Source: an uncultured Clostridia bacterium (GTDB lineage: Bacteria > Bacillota > Clostridia > Christensenellales > Borkfalkiaceae). From it: DNA of 64,000 nucleotides. The stretch spans positions 25,580 through 89,579 of the forward strand of contig CAKQSI010000003.1 of the NCBI GenBank assembly GCA_934272745.1. The letters are read 5' to 3'. The notes under the pieces are model-generated. The model searched no databases, was not told where the DNA came from, and saw nothing but the letters and a program-made list of their open reading frames with translations. Of the stretch, positions 26,519 to 36,300 are shown one piece after another. The position numbers and the translations under genes were made by a program. The first letter of the stretch is position 1. Each line of letters starts with the position of its first letter.

Positions 26519-27517
26519 TCAGCCGTCAAGACAACTTTTCAGGAAGCGCTCCGCGTTCTTTTCCATGATCTTTTCCGCCGCGGCGGAGCCGAACGCGCCG
26601 GAGATCGCTTCAAAAACGCATTCGGTCAAAGGGGCGTCCGCGCGGTATTCTTCGGCGTAAACGCCGCCCGTTCCGTCGAAATCGCTGCCGAGAGCGATCG
26701 CTTCCACGCCGAACCGGTCGATCCCGTAGCGGACGTGCGCCAAAAAGGGGCTGTCTGCCGCATTTTTTGCAAGGCAACAGCGGGGCGAACCGTTTCCCGC
26801 AAGGGAAAGCGCGTCTTCCGCACGGGAAAGGGAACTTTCCGCACGGGAAGCAAGAAAGGGAGGATATAACGGAATCCCGATCACGCCGCCGCGGTCCGCC
26901 ACCCGTTTTGCCGTGCGGTCGGAAAGGTTCCGCGGGTGGGGCGTGACCGCATAAAACGCGGAGTGGGAAGCGTATACGCCGCGCTTTGCTTCGATCGACA
27001 CCCGTTCCGCGGACGAAAACGACAGGTGCGACAGGTCGAGGATAAGCCTTAGCCGGTTGCATTCTTCCAAAAACGCCTCTCCTTTTCCGGTCAGCCCGTA
27101 ATCGGTTTCGGCGTCCCAGCCGGCGGCAAGTTCGTTGGATTTCCAGCACAGGGAAACCGAAAAAACGCCGCGGCTTTTCCATAGGGTAAGCAGCCGTTTG
27201 TCTGCAAGTAGTCCTGCCGTTCCCTCTAAGGCAAGGAGAACCTGCGGCTGGGCGGAAATTGCCGGATTTTGGGGCGCTGGTACCGAAAAACGGGTGACGT
27301 ACCCCTCTTTTTCGGCACGCAGCAAGGCTTCGTACTGGCGTTGCACGGTTAAAAAAGCGGCGTATTTCGTGGGTTGGTCGCCCCCGAACAGGGCAAAAAT
27401 TTTGCATTCCCCGCGCGGGGAAAACAGGGCGGGGCGGGTGAACAGCAGGCGGAATTCTTTTTCGCCTTTGCAATTTGCGGCGAGCGACAAGGTGTCGGAA
27501 TGAAGATCGAACAGCAT
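26519..27517 (-). CDS. Membrane dipeptidase (peptidase family M19)
   Basis: 332 residues. Family M19 (renal dipeptidase) hydrolyses dipeptides using two zinc ions. Visible in order: DLHSDTL at residues 4-10 (first His/Asp ligands), the ALEGTAG region supplying the bridging Glu, LILDLSHLS, YASHSAF (His ligand), PRNLSD and LGSDFDGTGG near residue 290. Length is typical. An AAAGG lies only one base before the ATG and a TATAGT just upstream of it, so the translation signal is unusual. Neighbouring genes suggest no pathway. Confidence 0.9.
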   Translation of the reverse strand: MLFDLHSDTLSLAANCKGEKEFRLLFTRPALFSPRGECKIFALFGGDQPTKYAAFLTVQRQYEALLRAEKEGYVTRFSVPAPQNPAISAQPQVLLALEGTAGLLADKRLLTLWKSRGVFSVSLCWKSNELAAGWDAETDYGLTGKGEAFLEECNRLRLILDLSHLSFSSAERVSIEAKRGVYASHSAFYAVTPHPRNLSDRTAKRVADRGGVIGIPLYPPFLASRAESSLSRAEDALSLAGNGSPRCCLAKNAADSPFLAHVRYGIDRFGVEAIALGSDFDGTGGVYAEEYRADAPLTECVFEAISGAFGSAAAEKIMEKNAERFLKSCLDG

Positions 27518-27753
27518 ACCTTTACTATATGCCGTCGTGCGGCGAAAATGAAACCCGGTTTCGGAAATTTTGTAAAAACGTTGCCGGGCGTTGGGTTACG
27601 GGCGGAAATTTGCGCGCAAAATCCCGTCTTTCCGTATGAAGCGGCGGTCTTTCGGTAATGCTATTTTCAGGGAAAGGGGCTGGCGTGCGGGCGGATTACC
27701 CGGCGTCAGGACCCAAAAATTTTCCGCAAAAAACCGAAAAACAGGGGGACGCT

Positions 27754-27903
27754 ATGTCAAAAAAGAGATCCGGAGTAAAAAGAATCACCGAAAAACAGTA
27801 CGGGGAATACCTGATGGCGCTGAAAGAGGAACGCCCCGTTTTCACGAAAGATGAACTGGAGTTTTCCGAAGCGCAATCCTCGCGGGGGAAGAAGCCGGAA
27901 TAA
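27754..27903 (+). CDS. Possible small basic protein (49 residues)
   Basis: ATG 27754 preceded by CAGGGGGAC at suitable distance. The 49-residue product begins MSKKRSGVKRITEKQYGEYL, mixed charged and helical, ending KKPE. Amino-acid composition is protein-like and unlike the surrounding repeats, and the third-position pattern agrees with neighbours, but nothing else supports it. It could be a non-coding frame. Confidence 0.4.
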   Translation: MSKKRSGVKRITEKQYGEYLMALKEERPVFTKDELEFSEAQSSRGKKPE

Positions 27904-27990
27904 GGCTGCGGAACCCGGAATAAGGCTGCGGGGGATTCGGCGTTTCGTCAGGAATTTTATCTTCCGTGCGCCGATTATCGAAAGGGAGTC

Positions 27991-28080
27991 CGAGCCCCTT
28001 TCTTGCGGGGAAAAGGCGACCGAACCCCTTTCTTGCGGGGAAAAGGCGACCAAACCCCTTTCTCGCGGGCGCCCGGTCTG
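27991..28080. repeat. Three 30-bp tandem repeats
   Basis: Units begin at about 27995, 28025 and 28055 and carry CCCCTTTCTTGCGGGG, an inverted repeat CCCC/GGGG, followed by AAAAGGCGACC. The third copy differs by CTTG to CTCG. Confidence 0.8.
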
Positions 28081-28094
28081 CCGGGGAATCAGGT

Positions 28095-28370
28095 CAAAAT
28101 TTCAGCGAGAGCCGCGGCTTGGCTTGCCGGCGGGAAAGTTGAAATTTCAGCGAGGGCCGCGGCGGGGTCTGGCGGTCGGGATAACCCCTCAAATTTTAGC
28201 ACAAGTCCCGGCTTGGCTTGCCGGCGGGAAAGTTGAAATTTCAGCGAAAGCCGCGGCGGGGTCTGGCGGTCGGGATAACCCCTCAAATTTTAGCACAAGT
28301 CCCGGTTCGGTCTGCCGGTTGGGAAAAGTAAGAATTTCAGCGAGAGTCCCGGTTCGGTCTGCTGGTTGGA
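28095..28370. repeat. Minisatellite with 94-bp period made of two ~47-bp halves
   Basis: AAATTTCAGCGA and its relative AAATTTTAGCACAAG alternate near 28098, 28142, 28190, 28236, 28284 and 28333. The CCGGCTTGG block recurs at 28115, 28209 and (as CCGGTTCGG) 28303, exactly 94 bp apart. Unit ends are more diverged. Confidence 0.8.
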
Positions 28371-28549
28371 CTGGGATATGGAAGAAAAATAAGTGTGCAA
28401 GGGGCGGCGCCCGCGGAATTTTCCGCGAGCGCCGTTCTTTTATCCCCGGCAGAACCGTTTACGAAAAACCGGAGAAAAAGACGTATTCCGTCGCAAAGCC
28501 GCGCATTTTGGGGAATGCGAAAAAAACCTGCAATTTTCTTTCTCTTTAC

Positions 28550-28578
28550 TTGTGTTTTCCGCGGGGATATGGTATACT
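28550..28578 (+). promoter_or_regulatory. Promoter TTGTGT-17-TATACT before asnS
   Basis: TTGTGT at 28550-28555 and TATACT at 28573-28578, 17-bp spacer. It would give a leader of about 360 nt ahead of asnS. Confidence 0.6.
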
Positions 28579-28904
28579 GCCAAAGTATGGGGTACGCTTC
28601 GCTATAATATGATAAGCGCATGGGAAGGCTGTTTTTGCCGCTTTCGCGATCCGCCGCGTGGTGGCGGAAGTCTGTTTTTGCAAGACGGAAAGCCCCTGCG
28701 CGGGCAAGAAGCCGCGGCAGCCGCCCGACACTGCTACGCTATGTAAAACCACGGCAGTCGTTTCATAGCATTGTCCCGGCAAAAGACCTGCGGCAGGCGC
28801 CCGGCTCGGCTATGTAAAGCCGCAATAGTTCCGCCGGCTCGGTTACACGAAACCGCGGCAGCCGTCCGACAGACCGCACTCCGGAATTTTACCGACAAAA
28901 AACC

Positions 28905-28937
28905 GCGGAAAGCCTTGTCTTGGCGCTTCCGCTTTTT
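28905..28937 (+). terminator. Terminator-like hairpin directly upstream of asnS
   Basis: GCGGAA pairs with TTCCGC and GCC with GGC (28905-28932, small internal loop, 7-nt loop), followed by TTTTT at 28933-28937. The asnS Shine-Dalgarno GGAG begins one base later (28938), so no promoter fits between hairpin and gene. It is either an attenuator or a leaky terminator. Confidence 0.55.
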
Positions 28938-28948
28938 GGAGAAAGAGT

Positions 28949-30343
28949 ATGAAAAGAACCGAACTCAAGCAAATTTTTTCAGCGCCCGAAAAATTCGGCG
29001 ATCAGACCGTAACGGTTGCCGGCTGGGTGCGCACCCTGCGCGACGGAAAGGCTTTTGCCTTTATCGAACTCAACGACGGCAGTTACCTCAAAAACTGCCA
29101 GATCGTTGCCGAGCGCGACCTGCTTTCCAACTACGACGCGGTCGTGAAACAGAACGTCGGCGCGGCGCTGGTCGTGACCGGCAAAGTCGTTCTGACGCCC
29201 GAAAACAAGCAGCCGTTTGAAATCAAGGCCGAGGACGTTTTTGTCGAAGGGGAATCCACGCCCGATTATCCCATGCAGAAAAAGCGCCACTCGCTGGAAT
29301 TCCTGCGCGAGATCGCTCACCTTCGCCCGCGTACCAACACGTTTGAAGCGGTCTTCCGCATCCGGAGCGAAGCGGCGTTCGCCATTCACAAATTCTTTAA
29401 CGACAACAACTTTGTGTACGTTCACACGCCCATTATCACTTCCAGCGACTGCGAAGGCGCCGGCGCGATGTTTCAGGTCACCACGCTGGATATGAACGCC
29501 CTGCCGAAAAATGAAAACGGCAAGGTGGATTACACCAAAGACTTCTTCCAGAAGCCCGTTTCGCTGACCGTATCGGGGCAACTCAACGTCGAAACCTACG
29601 CCATGGCGTTTGGTAAAGTGTACACGTTCGGACCGACCTTCCGTGCGGAACGCAGCAATACCACCCGGCACGCGGCGGAATTCTGGATGATCGAACCCGA
29701 AATGGCGTTTGCCGACCTGACCGATTATATGGACACGGCGGAAGCCATGGTCAAATTCGTCATTCGTTACGTGATGGAATCCTGCAAGGAAGAGATCGCG
29801 TTTTTAAACCGCTTCGTGGATACGGGACTTGTGGAACGGCTGAAAAACGTGGAAAGCAACGATTTCGTCCGTCTTTCGTATACCGAAGCGGTCGGGATTC
29901 TCGAAAAAGTCAAGGATCGGTTTGAATTCCCCGTTTACTGGGGCGCCGATCTCCAGAGCGAACACGAGCGCTACCTTACCGAAGAAGTGTACAAAAAGCC
30001 GGTGTTCCTGACCGATTATCCCAAGGAGATCAAAGCCTTTTATATGCGCCTGAACGACGACAAAAAGACGGTCGCCGCGGCGGATATGCTGGTGCCCGGC
30101 ATCGGAGAACTGATCGGCGGCAGCCAGAGAGAAGAGCGCATGGACGTCCTTCTGAATCGCATGGAAGAAATGGGATTGAAAGCCGAAGACTACAAGTTCT
30201 ATACCGATCTCAGAAAATACGGCGGCTGCAAGCACGCGGGCTTCGGTCTCGGGTTCGAACGCATGATCATGTACTTAACCGGCATCGGCAACATTCGCGA
30301 CGTAGTGCCTTTCCCGCGGACGGTCAACAACTGCGAGTATTAA
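28949..30343 (+). CDS. asnS: Asparaginyl-tRNA synthetase
   Basis: 464 residues, GGAG site, ATG 28949. Charges tRNA-Asn. N-terminal OB-fold anticodon-binding domain (residues ~15-105), then the class II catalytic core: motif 2 FRAERSNTTRHAAEFWMIEPE (~228-248) and motif 3 GFGLGFERMIMYLTG followed by NIRDVVPFPR at the end. The N-I-R-D-V-x-P-F-P-R ending and absence of the GAD insertion place it with AsnRS rather than AspRS. Length is normal. Upstream hairpin and long leader suggest regulation by attenuation, though the conserved T-box sequence is not seen. Confidence 0.97.
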   Translation: MKRTELKQIFSAPEKFGDQTVTVAGWVRTLRDGKAFAFIELNDGSYLKNCQIVAERDLLSNYDAVVKQNVGAALVVTGKVVLTPENKQPFEIKAEDVFVEGESTPDYPMQKKRHSLEFLREIAHLRPRTNTFEAVFRIRSEAAFAIHKFFNDNNFVYVHTPIITSSDCEGAGAMFQVTTLDMNALPKNENGKVDYTKDFFQKPVSLTVSGQLNVETYAMAFGKVYTFGPTFRAERSNTTRHAAEFWMIEPEMAFADLTDYMDTAEAMVKFVIRYVMESCKEEIAFLNRFVDTGLVERLKNVESNDFVRLSYTEAVGILEKVKDRFEFPVYWGADLQSEHERYLTEEVYKKPVFLTDYPKEIKAFYMRLNDDKKTVAAADMLVPGIGELIGGSQREERMDVLLNRMEEMGLKAEDYKFYTDLRKYGGCKHAGFGLGFERMIMYLTGIGNIRDVVPFPRTVNNCEY

Positions 30344-30770
30344 AAAGGTACCGCATAAGCCGGAGGATTTACGGCGATTGCGAAAAGCGGTCGGGAGTTC
30401 GATTCCCGCTCAGGCAAAGAATTTTGCGGGGCGGGCGTTTTAGCGGAGGCTTTCGGTTTTTTACAGGCGAACCCCCCGGCTTTTACCGGCGGGCGGCAAC
30501 GCCGAAAGTTTCAGGACGAGCGGCAAAAGCCTTAGGCGGACTGAGGCGATACGTGGCGGGTTTCCGGGAGGAAAAGTCTGCGGCGGCTTGCGGCGATATG
30601 CGGCGCGGCTGCGCGTTCCGCGGGCAGTTTACTGCAAGCAGCAGGCGCGGAAAAACTGAACCAAAGAGTAAATTTTGCGTGCGGCGCCCGAGCGCCGCAC
30701 GCATAAGTGCGAAAAGGACGTCTTTTCGGTAGACGGAATGAGGGATGAAATCCCTACGGAGAAACTGCAA
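30344..30770. other. Intergenic region, 427 bp
   Basis: No gene. It contains a tRNA-T-arm-like word at ~30393-30412 (not a tRNA), a perfect 12-bp stem-loop at 30676-30703 and a small AGGGAT/ATCCCT hairpin just before plsX. Confidence 0.5.
30676..30703. promoter_or_regulatory. Perfect 12-bp stem-loop in the plsX leader
   Basis: TGCGTGCGGCGC (30676-30687) pairs with GCGCCGCACGCA (30692-30703) around CCGA. No U-run follows on either strand, so an intrinsic terminator is unlikely; a processing or stability element is possible. Confidence 0.45.
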
Positions 30771-31790
30771 ATGAAAATTATCGTCGACGTATGCGGGGGA
30801 GATTTCCCGGAAGAAGTAGTCAAAGGCGCGATTCTTTCCCTTGCGGAAGGGGAAGGGTTCACCATTGTTTTGGCGGGAGATCCCGAAAAGATCGGGAAAG
30901 TTCTCGAGGGAATGGCTTACGACAAAGCGCGGGTGGAAATCCTCACCGCGACGGAAGAGATCACCTGCAACGACGAACCCACCGTCGCCGTCCGGAAAAA
31001 GACCGAATCTTCGCTCGTGAAAGCGCTCGACGTGCTGCGCACCGACGAGGAAGCGGCGGGGCTGATTTCCGCAGGCAGCACCGGCGCGGTTCTTGCGGGC
31101 GGATTTATGAAGATCGGGCGGCTGAAAGGGGTTTCCCGTCCGGCGCTTGCGCCCATTCTGCCCACGCTCACGGGCGGAAAGGTAGTGCTTTGCGACAGCG
31201 GCGCCAACGCCGATTGCAAGCCGGTCAATCTGTGTCATTTCGCCGTGATGGCGGCGGCGTATTGCCGGGCGGCGCTGAAAGTGGAAAAACCGCGGGTCGC
31301 TCTTCTTTGCAACGGGACGGAAGACGAAAAGGGGAATTTTTTGACCAAGGAAGCATTCCCTCTGATTGCGGAAATCCCCGGCATCGATTTCAAAGGCAAT
31401 ATGGAAGCGCGCGACCTTTTGTCCGGCAATTACGACGTGGTGGTTGCGGACGGATTTGCCGGCAACGTGGCGCTGAAAGGGACGGAAGGCGGCGTTTCCG
31501 CCGTGATGACGCTTTTAAAAGCGGGCATTAAAAAATCTTTCCGCGCAAAACTGGGCGCGTTGCTCTTAAAACCCGTGTTCTACGACCTCAAAAAGCGTAT
31601 GGACGTCAACGGTCAGGGCGGGGCGCCCCTCCTCGGGCTGAAAAAACCCGTTTTGAAAGTACACGGTTCGGCAAAAGCGAAAGCGGTGACGGGCGCGGTA
31701 TTGCAGGTAAAAGCCCTGCGCGACTACGGCATGAACGACCGCATTGCGGAAGACCTTGCGCGGCTTGCCCCCGCGGAAGAGGAAGCGTAA
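30771..31790 (+). CDS. plsX: Phosphate acyltransferase PlsX
   Basis: 339 residues. Start set at ATG 30771 (MKIIVDVCGGD), matching the family's N-terminus, with CGGAG upstream; an open frame reaching 30675 lacks these features. PlsX converts acyl-ACP to acyl-phosphate, the donor for PlsY in phospholipid synthesis, and is membrane-associated. The N-terminal VDVCGGD replaces the usual VDAMGGD. Conserved stretches STGAVLAGG (~105), RPALAPILPT (~122), and GFAGNVALKGTEG (~225) are present. It begins the conserved plsX-rnc-smc-ftsY order, but acpP, often between plsX and rnc, is absent (70-bp gap). Confidence 0.96.
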   Translation: MKIIVDVCGGDFPEEVVKGAILSLAEGEGFTIVLAGDPEKIGKVLEGMAYDKARVEILTATEEITCNDEPTVAVRKKTESSLVKALDVLRTDEEAAGLISAGSTGAVLAGGFMKIGRLKGVSRPALAPILPTLTGGKVVLCDSGANADCKPVNLCHFAVMAAAYCRAALKVEKPRVALLCNGTEDEKGNFLTKEAFPLIAEIPGIDFKGNMEARDLLSGNYDVVVADGFAGNVALKGTEGGVSAVMTLLKAGIKKSFRAKLGALLLKPVFYDLKKRMDVNGQGGAPLLGLKKPVLKVHGSAKAKAVTGAVLQVKALRDYGMNDRIAEDLARLAPAEEEA

Positions 31791-31860
31791 AAAGGGCAAA
31801 GGGGACGGCTGCTTTCGGCGCCGGAACCTCAGGGCAAACGAAAAACAAGAAGGAAACGAT

Positions 31861-33069
31861 ATGATATTTGATTTAGCGGAATGCGAAGAGATCGTAGGAT
31901 ATTCTTTTCGCGACAAACAACTGCTCCGCACGGCGTTTACGCACACTTCTTATGCCAACGAGCATAATTCCAAAAGTTACGAACGCATGGAGTACCTCGG
32001 GGACGCGCTGCTCGACCTTATCGTGGCAGAGTACCTCTATAAAAAATATCCCGCCGCGGGGGAAGGCGAACTTTCGACCAAACGCGCGAAACTGGTTTCG
32101 CAGGCGCCCTTAAAAGAGATCGCGAAAAACCTCAATATGGGGAGTTGCGTTCTCCTCGGGGACGGCGGCGAAAAAAGCGGAGAACGGGAAAACGACAAAA
32201 TTCTTTCCAGCCTGATCGAATCGGCGCTGGCGGCGGTCTATCTCGACGGCGGTATGGAACCCGCCCGTCGGTTTGTGGAAAACCGCATTTTGTGCCACGC
32301 GGACGACATTCTGCGCGCTTCGGGCGATTATAAGACCGAACTGCAGGAATTCGTGCAGAAAAACCACATGGGTGCGGTTTCGTACCGCGAAGAGGGCAAA
32401 AGCGGGCCCGACCACAGCCCGATGTTCGAATGTTCGGTTTCCCTCGGCGGAACCGAACTTGCCCGCGGCAAAGGCGGCAAAAAACAGCAGGCGGAACAGG
32501 ATGCGGCAAGGCTTGCGCTCGCGCAACTGAAAGCCTCCGTCAAACCCGAACCCGCCGCAAAGACCGAAACGCCCGCCGAACCGGCGCAAAAAAAGCGCGC
32601 GGGAAGAAAGGAAAAACGCCCCGGCGAGGTGCGCGTCCTTTCTTTGGTAGAAGACTATAACGAAGGCGCCGCGGAAGATAAAACGGACGCGGGATTTACT
32701 AAAAAGGCGCAAAACGGCGCCGGCAAAAAGGGCGCGAAAACGCAGGACGTAGCCGCGAAATCCGATAAAAAGAAGAAAAACGGCGACAAAAAGCAAGGCT
32801 CCGTTTTCCATAAAAAACCGGCGGCAAACCTTGCGGAAAATTCCGCAAAAACCGGCGCAAAGCCGGGCAAAGCGGCAAAGGCAAAATCGCTCGCCGAAAA
32901 GCAGGAAAAACCGGCTGCGCCCGCGGGTAATGCGGCAAAGCAGGCTTCCGGAAAAACCGAAAAACCGGCTGCCCCTGCCGAAAAGCAGGTAAAGCCCGAA
33001 AAGAAAAAGCGCACGCTGCTCGGCTTTATCGGCAACAGCAAAACAGGCGGCGAGGGGACCCCGCTTTAA
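31861..33069 (+). CDS. rnc: Ribonuclease III with long C-terminal tail
   Basis: 402 residues, start at ATG 31861 after AAGGAAA. Endonuclease of double-stranded RNA that matures rRNA. The RNase III domain has the signature ERMEYLGDALLDL at residues 41-53 and the second metal-binding region SLIESALAAVYLDGG near 117-131. The dsRNA-binding domain spans ~158-225 (DYKTELQEFVQ...GKGGKKQQAEQDAARLALAQL). Normal family length is about 230; here a further ~170 residues of Lys/Ala/Pro/Glu-rich sequence follow, with KTEKPAAPA-like repeats, ending in a short LLGFIGNSK segment. The tail is probably disordered and basic and may add RNA binding, by inference. Confidence 0.95.
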   Translation: MIFDLAECEEIVGYSFRDKQLLRTAFTHTSYANEHNSKSYERMEYLGDALLDLIVAEYLYKKYPAAGEGELSTKRAKLVSQAPLKEIAKNLNMGSCVLLGDGGEKSGERENDKILSSLIESALAAVYLDGGMEPARRFVENRILCHADDILRASGDYKTELQEFVQKNHMGAVSYREEGKSGPDHSPMFECSVSLGGTELARGKGGKKQQAEQDAARLALAQLKASVKPEPAAKTETPAEPAQKKRAGRKEKRPGEVRVLSLVEDYNEGAAEDKTDAGFTKKAQNGAGKKGAKTQDVAAKSDKKKKNGDKKQGSVFHKKPAANLAENSAKTGAKPGKAAKAKSLAEKQEKPAAPAGNAAKQASGKTEKPAAPAEKQVKPEKKKRTLLGFIGNSKTGGEGTPL

Positions 33070-33078
33070 GGTTTTTTT

Positions 33079-33194
33079 CCGGCAAGCCGGGCATTGAGAG
33101 AAACGCTCTTTCAATGGTTTTTCCGGCAAGCCGGGCGAAAAAGCAACTCGCCCGGATAAGCCGGGCGAAAAAGTAATTTACCCCGGCAAGCCGG
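33079..33194. repeat. Three copies of the palindrome CCGGCAAGCCGG
   Basis: Exact 12-mers at 33079-33090, 33123-33134 and 33183-33194, with a degenerate fourth near 33151. Each can form a CCGGC/GCCGG hairpin. Two more copies, on the other strand, lie at 55082 and 55110. Confidence 0.75.
33092..33122 (+). terminator. Likely terminator after rnc
   Basis: CATTGA and GAG (33092-33100) pair with CTC and TCAATG (33106-33116) with a TT bulge and AAACG loop, followed by GTTTTT. Confidence 0.55.
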
Positions 33195-33311
33195 GCGGCA
33201 GAGAAGGTTTTGCCTCCGGTCGGCGAAAAGATATAAAAACGGCGCCCTCGGCGCTTGATCAAAAGATTATAGAAAGAAGAAAACGCAAAAACAAAAAGGA
33301 GGAAGACGAAA

Positions 33312-36300
33312 TTGAACTTCAACAAGATCGACATCATCGGCTTCAAATCGTTCGCCGATCGGTTGGAAATCAGTTTTGACGTGGGAGTTACGGGGATCGT
33401 CGGACCCAACGGCTGCGGCAAAAGCAACGTTGCGGACGCCATTCGTTGGGTTCTGGGCGAACAGTCCGCGCGTACCTTGCGCGGCACCACCATGCAGGAC
33501 GTCATTTTCAGCGGTACGCAAAACCGGAAATCGCTTTCGTACTGCGAAGTTTCGCTGCACTTCAACAACGAAAACCGGATGTTCTCTCTGGATTATAACG
33601 AAGTCGTCATTACCCGTAAACTGTACCGTTCGGGAGAAAGCGAATATTACATCAACCACCAGATCGCGCGACTGAAAGATATCGTCAATCTGCTGCACGA
33701 AGTGGGTATCGGCAAGGAAGGCTATTCCATCATCGGACAAGGCAAGGTAGAAGAAATACTTTCCGCCAAACCCGAGGAACGCCGCGCCATTTTCGAGGAA
33801 GCCACCGGCATTTCCAAATTCAAAGGCAGCAAGGCGGATATCGAGCGCAAACTGGCGCGCACCAAGGACAACCTCATCCGTTACGCCGATATATTAAGCG
33901 AACTGGAACGGCAGATCGGACCTTTGAAACGGCAGGCGGAAGAAGCGATCAGATATAAAGATCTTTCCGAAAAGATCAAGTATCAGGAAGTCAACCACTT
34001 TATCTTCAAAGCCGAAAACGTCGGACAGGAACGCGCCAAAGTGCAGGCGCGGATCGACGCCATCGAAAACGAGGCGAAGGAAAAGGACGAGGCGCTTTCT
34101 TCGGCGCAGCAGCGTTACGAGCAGACGGGCGTTGACATCGTATTGAACGACGCCGCCACGCAAAAACTCAACGACGAGATTCTGGAAAACTCCGTCCGCA
34201 ACGAAAAGCGTCTGGGCGACGAAAAACTTTTCGGCGAAAAGATCCGCACGAGAAGGGAAGAAATCGACCGATTAAAAGACGCCATCGCTTCCGCCAACAA
34301 CACCAAGGCGCGGGCGGAAACCAACCTTGCCCAGAAGCAGGCGGAAAAAGAGCAGAAGAGCAAAGAACTTTCGGAGATTGATACCCTTGCCGCTTCCGAG
34401 CAGCAGGAACTGGCTTCCCTCGTGCGCGAAATTTCCATCGGCGAGGGCCTTTCGGAAGAAAACCGCAAAAAGATGCTGGAAAGCATCGAATCGCTTTCCG
34501 ACGCCAAGGTTTCCGCCGCTTCGCTCAACGTGCAGAAAGATATGCTTTCTTCCCGCCAGAAAGAGGTCGTGGATAAGGTGGAATCGCTGAAAGCCGCGAT
34601 GCAGCGCGCCGAGATCGAAGGGCAGAAATTCACCCATCAGGCGGAAGAATTAAAGAAAAACAACGAGGATCTCGATAAAGTCGTCGCCGAAAAACAGACG
34701 CAGAGTTATCTCCTGCGCGAAAAGGTGCGCGACTACAACGAAAAACTCATCACCTTAAACAGCCAGCTTGCCTCCCTCACCGCAAAGCAGAATTTCCTGA
34801 AGGAAATGAAGACTTCGTACGAGGGCTTCGGCGAATCGGTCAAGACCCTGATGCGGGGCGCGGACGAAGACCGCGAAATCGCGCGGCGGATCCGCGGCGT
34901 CATCGCCAAGGTGCTGAAAACCGATAAAATGTACGTCACGGCAATCGAAACGGCGCTGGGCGGCTCTATGCAAAGCGTCGTGACCGACACGCCCGAAGAT
35001 ACCAAACTGCTGATCGCATACCTCAAAAAGGTCAGCGGCGGCAGGGTGACTTTTCTTCCCATCTCCACCGTCCGGGCGAGATCGGACGGGGAAAGCGTCC
35101 GCCGCGCCACAAAAGAAAACGGCGCGCTCGGGCTTGCTACCGAACTGGTAAAATACGATCCGCTGTTCGACGGCGTTATGCGCAACCTGCTCGGCAATAC
35201 GCTGGTGGTTGACCATATCGACAACGCCATCGCTATTTCCAAAAAATACGCGTCCGCTTTCAAAATCGTCACGCTGGACGGGGAAATTTTCTCCACGCAG
35301 GGCGCGATCACGGGCGGCAGCGCGAGAAACCTGCACCTGCTCGGCGGCGACAAACAACTTGCCGCCGTGGAAGGGGATATCGAACGCGCCAAAGAATCGC
35401 TGGAAAAGGGCAATCGTCTGGTAGAAGATTTCACCGTGCGCCAGCAGAAGATGGCGGAAGAAATCGACGCCATCCGTCAGAACATCGCCCGCAACGAACA
35501 GGATATCCTGATCTTCAACGAAAAGGCGATGACCTTTGCCGCGGAATATCAGAGATTAAAGACCGAACTCGACAGTTACAGCGAAGAGATCGCGCAGATC
35601 TCCGCCACCCTTTCTTCCATCGCGATGGAAGAAAACAAAGCGGCGGAAGGCAGCCTTGCCATGGCAAAAGCCAAAGAACTGGGCGAAAGCGATCAGAAGA
35701 TGCTGCAGGAAAAATTCGACGCGATGAAAAAACGCCGCGACGAACTGGTCGATCTTTCCACCAAACGCCGCATCGACCGCGGCGCGCTGGTTGCGGAACT
35801 GGGCGTGATTTCCACCGACATCGACCGCCTGACCGAAACCATCGCGCGCCTGACGGACGAAATCGCGCAGAACAAAGCCGCGCTTTCGGAGCGGGAAAAA
35901 GAATTGCTGGTTCTTTCGGAAGAGGTATCCAAAGTCGCCCTTTCCGAAGCGGAACAGAGCGAGATCGCCCGCATGAAAGAAAAACTGAAAACGCTGGAAG
36001 AATCCAAGGCGGCGCTTCTCAGAACGCAGGGCGAGATCGACCGCGAAAAGCAGGAAGTACAGGCTGCGCTCCTTGCCCTGAAAGACCGCCGCGCGGAAGA
36101 AGACGTGGCGCTTGCCAAGATCGATTCCGATCTCGAGCATTTAGCGGAAAACATCAAGGAAACGTACGAACTGGATTACGACGCCTGCCTTGCGATGAAA
36201 GACGAAAACTTCGACGACTACGGCAGCCTTGCCGAAACCGCGCGGCTTAAGAGAGAGCGCGGCGCGATCAAAAACGTCAACTTAAACGCCGAATCGGACT

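Larger units (their letters stand above)
27904..28948. other. Repeat-rich intergenic region before asnS, 1045 bp
   Basis: Holds a 30-bp array (27991-28080), a 47/94-bp array (28095-28370), a stem-loop near 28404-28435, a promoter (28550-28578) and a ~360-nt leader with internal duplications and a terminator-like hairpin next to asnS. A long open frame runs across the arrays in one phase, but its product is made of the repeats only. Confidence 0.7.

Noticed and set aside
27851..28612. 253-residue open frame across the repeat arrays
   Set aside because: Its product is made of the tandem repeats and Arg/Gly-rich sequence, with no ribosome-binding site; the frame is open because of G+C-rich composition.
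28579..28948. T-box riboswitch in front of asnS
   Set aside because: The conserved AGGGTGGNACCGCG sequence and a convincing specifier stem were not found, so only an unspecified attenuator is proposed.
30389..30415. tRNA T-arm-like sequence (GGGAGTTCGATTCCCGC) downstream of asnS
   Set aside because: The stem pairs only with a 9-nt loop or mismatches, no D-arm, anticodon arm or acceptor partner is found upstream, and no CCA end follows.
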